From Deltaproteobacteria bacterium (lineage in GTDB: Bacteria; Desulfobacterota; Desulfobacteria; Desulfobacterales; SURF-15): DNA of 7,745 nucleotides. The stretch lies in assembly GCA_024644775.1 (NCBI GenBank), contig JAHEHB010000260.1:1-7745 (forward strand). The letters run 5' to 3'. Positions 6,118 to 7,745 of this stretch are shown one piece after another. Made by a program: the position numbers and the translations under genes. Each line of letters starts with the position of its first letter. The first letter of the stretch is position 1. The notes below the pieces were generated by a model. The model saw only the letters and a program-made list of their open reading frames with translations, was not told the origin of the DNA and did no database searches.

Positions 6118-6125
6118 ATACCAAC

Positions 6126-7376
6126 ATGAATAGAAACCGTTCCATTGAGATAATCTTTCTGATAATCGTATTTCTATATTTCCTTATCACTCCGTCAGTC
6201 CAGGCAGCCAAGCAAGTGGTTATCGGGTTTGTGCTCCCCTTAAGTGGCAGTTCATCTGACATCGGTGCACAAATCAAATTCGGTGCATCCATGGCAGCTT
6301 CTGAAATCAACAACACAGGGGGTGTGGCTTCGCTTGCCGGTGCGAAGCTCATACTGAAATTTGGAGATTCAAAAACGCATCCGATGTTCGGCGTCTCGGA
6401 AACGGAACGGCTGATCAAGAGCGAGGAGGTCTCTGTGCTATGCGGCGCATACAACAGCTTTGTGACATTGCCGGCAACAGCGGTCGCGGAAAAATATAAG
6501 ACACCTTGGGTCGTAACCTCCTCTGTGATGGATGAAATCACCGAACGCGGTTTTAGGTACATCTTTCGCCCTTGTAATACGACTTTCTATGATGCAAGAG
6601 AGCAAATGGAAGCGATCGAACTATTTAGCCAAGAAACCGGAAAGCGCCCCATGACCATTGGCCAACTGTATGAAGCTTCAAAGTGGGGACGCTCCCATGC
6701 CGTAAATATACGAAAGCTTTGTCAGGATAACGGCTATTATCTGATCGTCGATGAGCCCTATCTCGTTGATAAAAAAAACGTTTCTAACCAGCTATCTTTG
6801 ATCCGGAAGAGAAAGCCGGATTTGATGATCGTCGCGTTGTACACACAGAATCATATCCTTTTTTCCAAGCAGTATATGGAAAACAGGGTCGATATTCCGT
6901 TTGGCGTGCATTCGGTGGGTGCAGGCTCTGAAGACCCCCTGTTTTACGAGGAGATTCCGAAAGCCGCTGCAGAGTACATGTTCGTTCAGGAAGACTGGCA
7001 GATCGACCGACTCGAAACGATGCGTTCCCTTCAGATACTCAACAAGAAAGTTGAAGACGCACTCGGATATTCGATGAACGCTTACGGCGCTCAGGGATAT
7101 TCCAACGTCTGGTTAATCTATGACGCACTCGAGCGGTGCGGATCTACGGATAAAGAAAAAATCCGGGATGCCCTTTCGAAAACCCGTATCACAAGTGGCC
7201 CTGCGCTAATAACCGGATATCAGGAAATTACCTTTGACGAAAACGGACAAAACGTCCACGCCCATGGCGTCGTTTCCCAGAATCAGAACGGTAAGCGAAT
7301 CACCCTGTGGCCCATGGCCAACAGGCTTTCTGGGAAAACGCCCATCTGGCCGATTCCAAGCTGGAGCCAACGATAA
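6126..7376 (+). CDS. ABC transporter substrate-binding protein, branched-chain amino acid type (Peripla_BP_6)
   Basis: This 416-residue exported protein belongs to the LivJ/LivK-type periplasmic binding family, whose members bind amino acids, amides, urea or aromatic acids and pass them to an ABC permease. A signal peptide spans residues 1-27: two Arg near the start, a hydrophobic core at 9-21, and V-Q-A before the likely cleavage site. The mature part opens with the family's typical VVIGFVLPLSG (31-41), then IGAQIKFGASMAASEIN, SVLCGAYNS, KYKTPWVV, FRPCNTT and, near the end, the NAYGAQGYSNVWLIYDALE helix. The length is normal. Ligand residues cannot be assigned by eye. No permease or ATPase gene follows; a convergent gene begins 150 bases on, so the protein is an orphan here. 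It may serve a transporter encoded elsewhere, or sense a compound related to the upstream genes. Confidence 0.9.
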   Translation: MNRNRSIEIIFLIIVFLYFLITPSVQAAKQVVIGFVLPLSGSSSDIGAQIKFGASMAASEINNTGGVASLAGAKLILKFGDSKTHPMFGVSETERLIKSEEVSVLCGAYNSFVTLPATAVAEKYKTPWVVTSSVMDEITERGFRYIFRPCNTTFYDAREQMEAIELFSQETGKRPMTIGQLYEASKWGRSHAVNIRKLCQDNGYYLIVDEPYLVDKKNVSNQLSLIRKRKPDLMIVALYTQNHILFSKQYMENRVDIPFGVHSVGAGSEDPLFYEEIPKAAAEYMFVQEDWQIDRLETMRSLQILNKKVEDALGYSMNAYGAQGYSNVWLIYDALERCGSTDKEKIRDALSKTRITSGPALITGYQEITFDENGQNVHAHGVVSQNQNGKRITLWPMANRLSGKTPIWPIPSWSQR

Positions 7377-7449
7377 TACTTTAAAGATTTTAAGCATTTA
7401 AAACGTCTAAACCGGATCCCGCCAAAGCAGAAGAACCAACAAGAATGTT

Positions 7450-7511
7450 GCCACAAAGGCGCAAAGACACAAAGTAAATATTTTTTCTTCGTGCCTTGGT
7501 GTCTTAGTGGC
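7450..7511. repeat. Imperfect palindromic repeat between convergent genes
   Basis: The left arm starting GCCACAAAGGCGCAAAGACA (7450-7474) matches the reverse complement of the right arm (about 7487-7511, ending TTAGTGGC) at 19 of 25 positions. Short words of the CACAAAG type recur inside each arm. Similar palindromes are widespread between genes in many bacteria, from general knowledge. Lying between the stops of the binding-protein gene and the minus-strand gene, it could end transcription in both directions. The remainder of 7377-7526 shows nothing else. Confidence 0.6.
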
Positions 7512-7526
7512 TGGAAATAAATTCTG

Positions 7527-7745
7527 CTACTTTTCTTCGGCTTTTAACATATCCGTAACGGAATTCTTAATGTAGTCTACTTTAGAGTCGGACAGTAAAA
7601 AGACGTAATCATTTTGGGAAGAAATGGCGGGACTGTTTTTATCCTCGGATTCATTCTTTGGAAAAATTGATAGAGAATAATCATTCTGTCCCTTTAGTGT
7701 CACTGTATAGATGGGGGCTTTAAGGTCTTCTTTTTTTTTGTCTTC
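7527..7745 (-). CDS. C-terminal part of an unrecognised protein, possibly DUF4340-like (partial)
   Basis: On the minus strand the frame is open from the window edge to a TAG (complement of 7527-7529), giving 72 residues. The start lies outside the window. The visible part begins with a Lys/Glu-rich stretch, then APIYTVTLKGQNDYSLSIF, a polar loop, and NDYVFLLSDSKVDYIKNSV before a charged helical end. The pattern of beta-strands ending in a 'tyrosine-valine-phenylalanine' core and a final helix resembles the C-terminal module of DUF4340 proteins, which often accompany ABC-type gliding-motility auxiliary genes. This is a weak visual match. A run of nine A's (three Lys codons) lies near the window edge. 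The gene converges on the binding-protein gene and probably belongs to an unrelated operon. Confidence 0.6.
   Translation of the reverse strand, partial: EDKKKEDLKAPIYTVTLKGQNDYSLSIFPKNESEDKNSPAISSQNDYVFLLSDSKVDYIKNSVTDMLKAEEK

Larger units (their letters stand above)
5785..6125. other. 341-base gene-free, AT-rich gap with nested repeats
   Basis: No convincing gene is seen on either strand. From left to right the gap holds a small palindrome (TGTCA/TGACA, 5825-5838), the repeat copy B with its head hairpin (5838-5972), an 11-bp inverted repeat at 5980-5990/6051-6061, and the ribosome site of the binding-protein gene. Any promoter for that gene must lie here, but no convincing -35/-10 pair was found. 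Confidence 0.6.

Noticed and set aside
6060..6125. TTG start that would lengthen the binding protein by 22 residues
   Set aside because: It falls inside an inverted repeat, has no ribosome site, and would bury the signal peptide.
6074..6562. 162-codon open frame on the minus strand
   Set aside because: It lies antisense to the binding-protein gene, covering its signal peptide and conserved N-terminal motifs. The predicted protein has no recognisable family and no ribosome site. It is a frame shadow.

Overview
The window looks like an accessory region of an anaerobic deltaproteobacterium (Desulfobacterota, perhaps a Desulfobacterales sulfate reducer). This is inferred from a TRAP transporter next to several URO-D-type methyltransferase-like genes, moderate GC, and intergenic gaps filled with short word-built palindromic repeats. 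No marker gene fixes the taxonomy.

Layout, left to right. Positions 1-77 hold the last codons of a plus-strand gene, probably the TRAP substrate-binding protein. A 135-base gap with a perfect 10-bp stem-loop (100-132) leads to dctQ (213-680, TTG start) and dctM (684-1967), the small and large membrane subunits of a TRAP transporter. After a repeat-bearing gap come three plus-strand genes of the uroporphyrinogen-decarboxylase/corrinoid-methyltransferase superfamily: 2214-3290, a fairly canonical member, and 3408-4493 and 4720-5784, two more divergent members that are clearly paralogous to each other. A 341-base repeat-rich gap precedes an exported branched-chain-amino-acid-type ABC binding protein (6126-7376). 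The far right holds a palindromic repeat (7450-7511) and the C-terminal 72 codons of an unrecognised minus-strand gene (7527-7745) that converges on the binding-protein gene.

How the parts may work together (inference): the TRAP system imports a small anionic organic compound, and the three methyltransferase-like proteins act on it or on its methyl group, as in corrinoid-dependent O- or N-demethylation. No corrinoid-binding protein, activator or permease/ATPase for the ABC binding protein lies in the window, so the pathway is incomplete as seen and the substrate cannot be named.

The least ordinary aspects are the two divergent URO-D-like paralogs, and a duplicated intergenic element of roughly 130 bp (2011-2144 and 5838-5972) that brackets the three methyltransferase-like genes in direct orientation.
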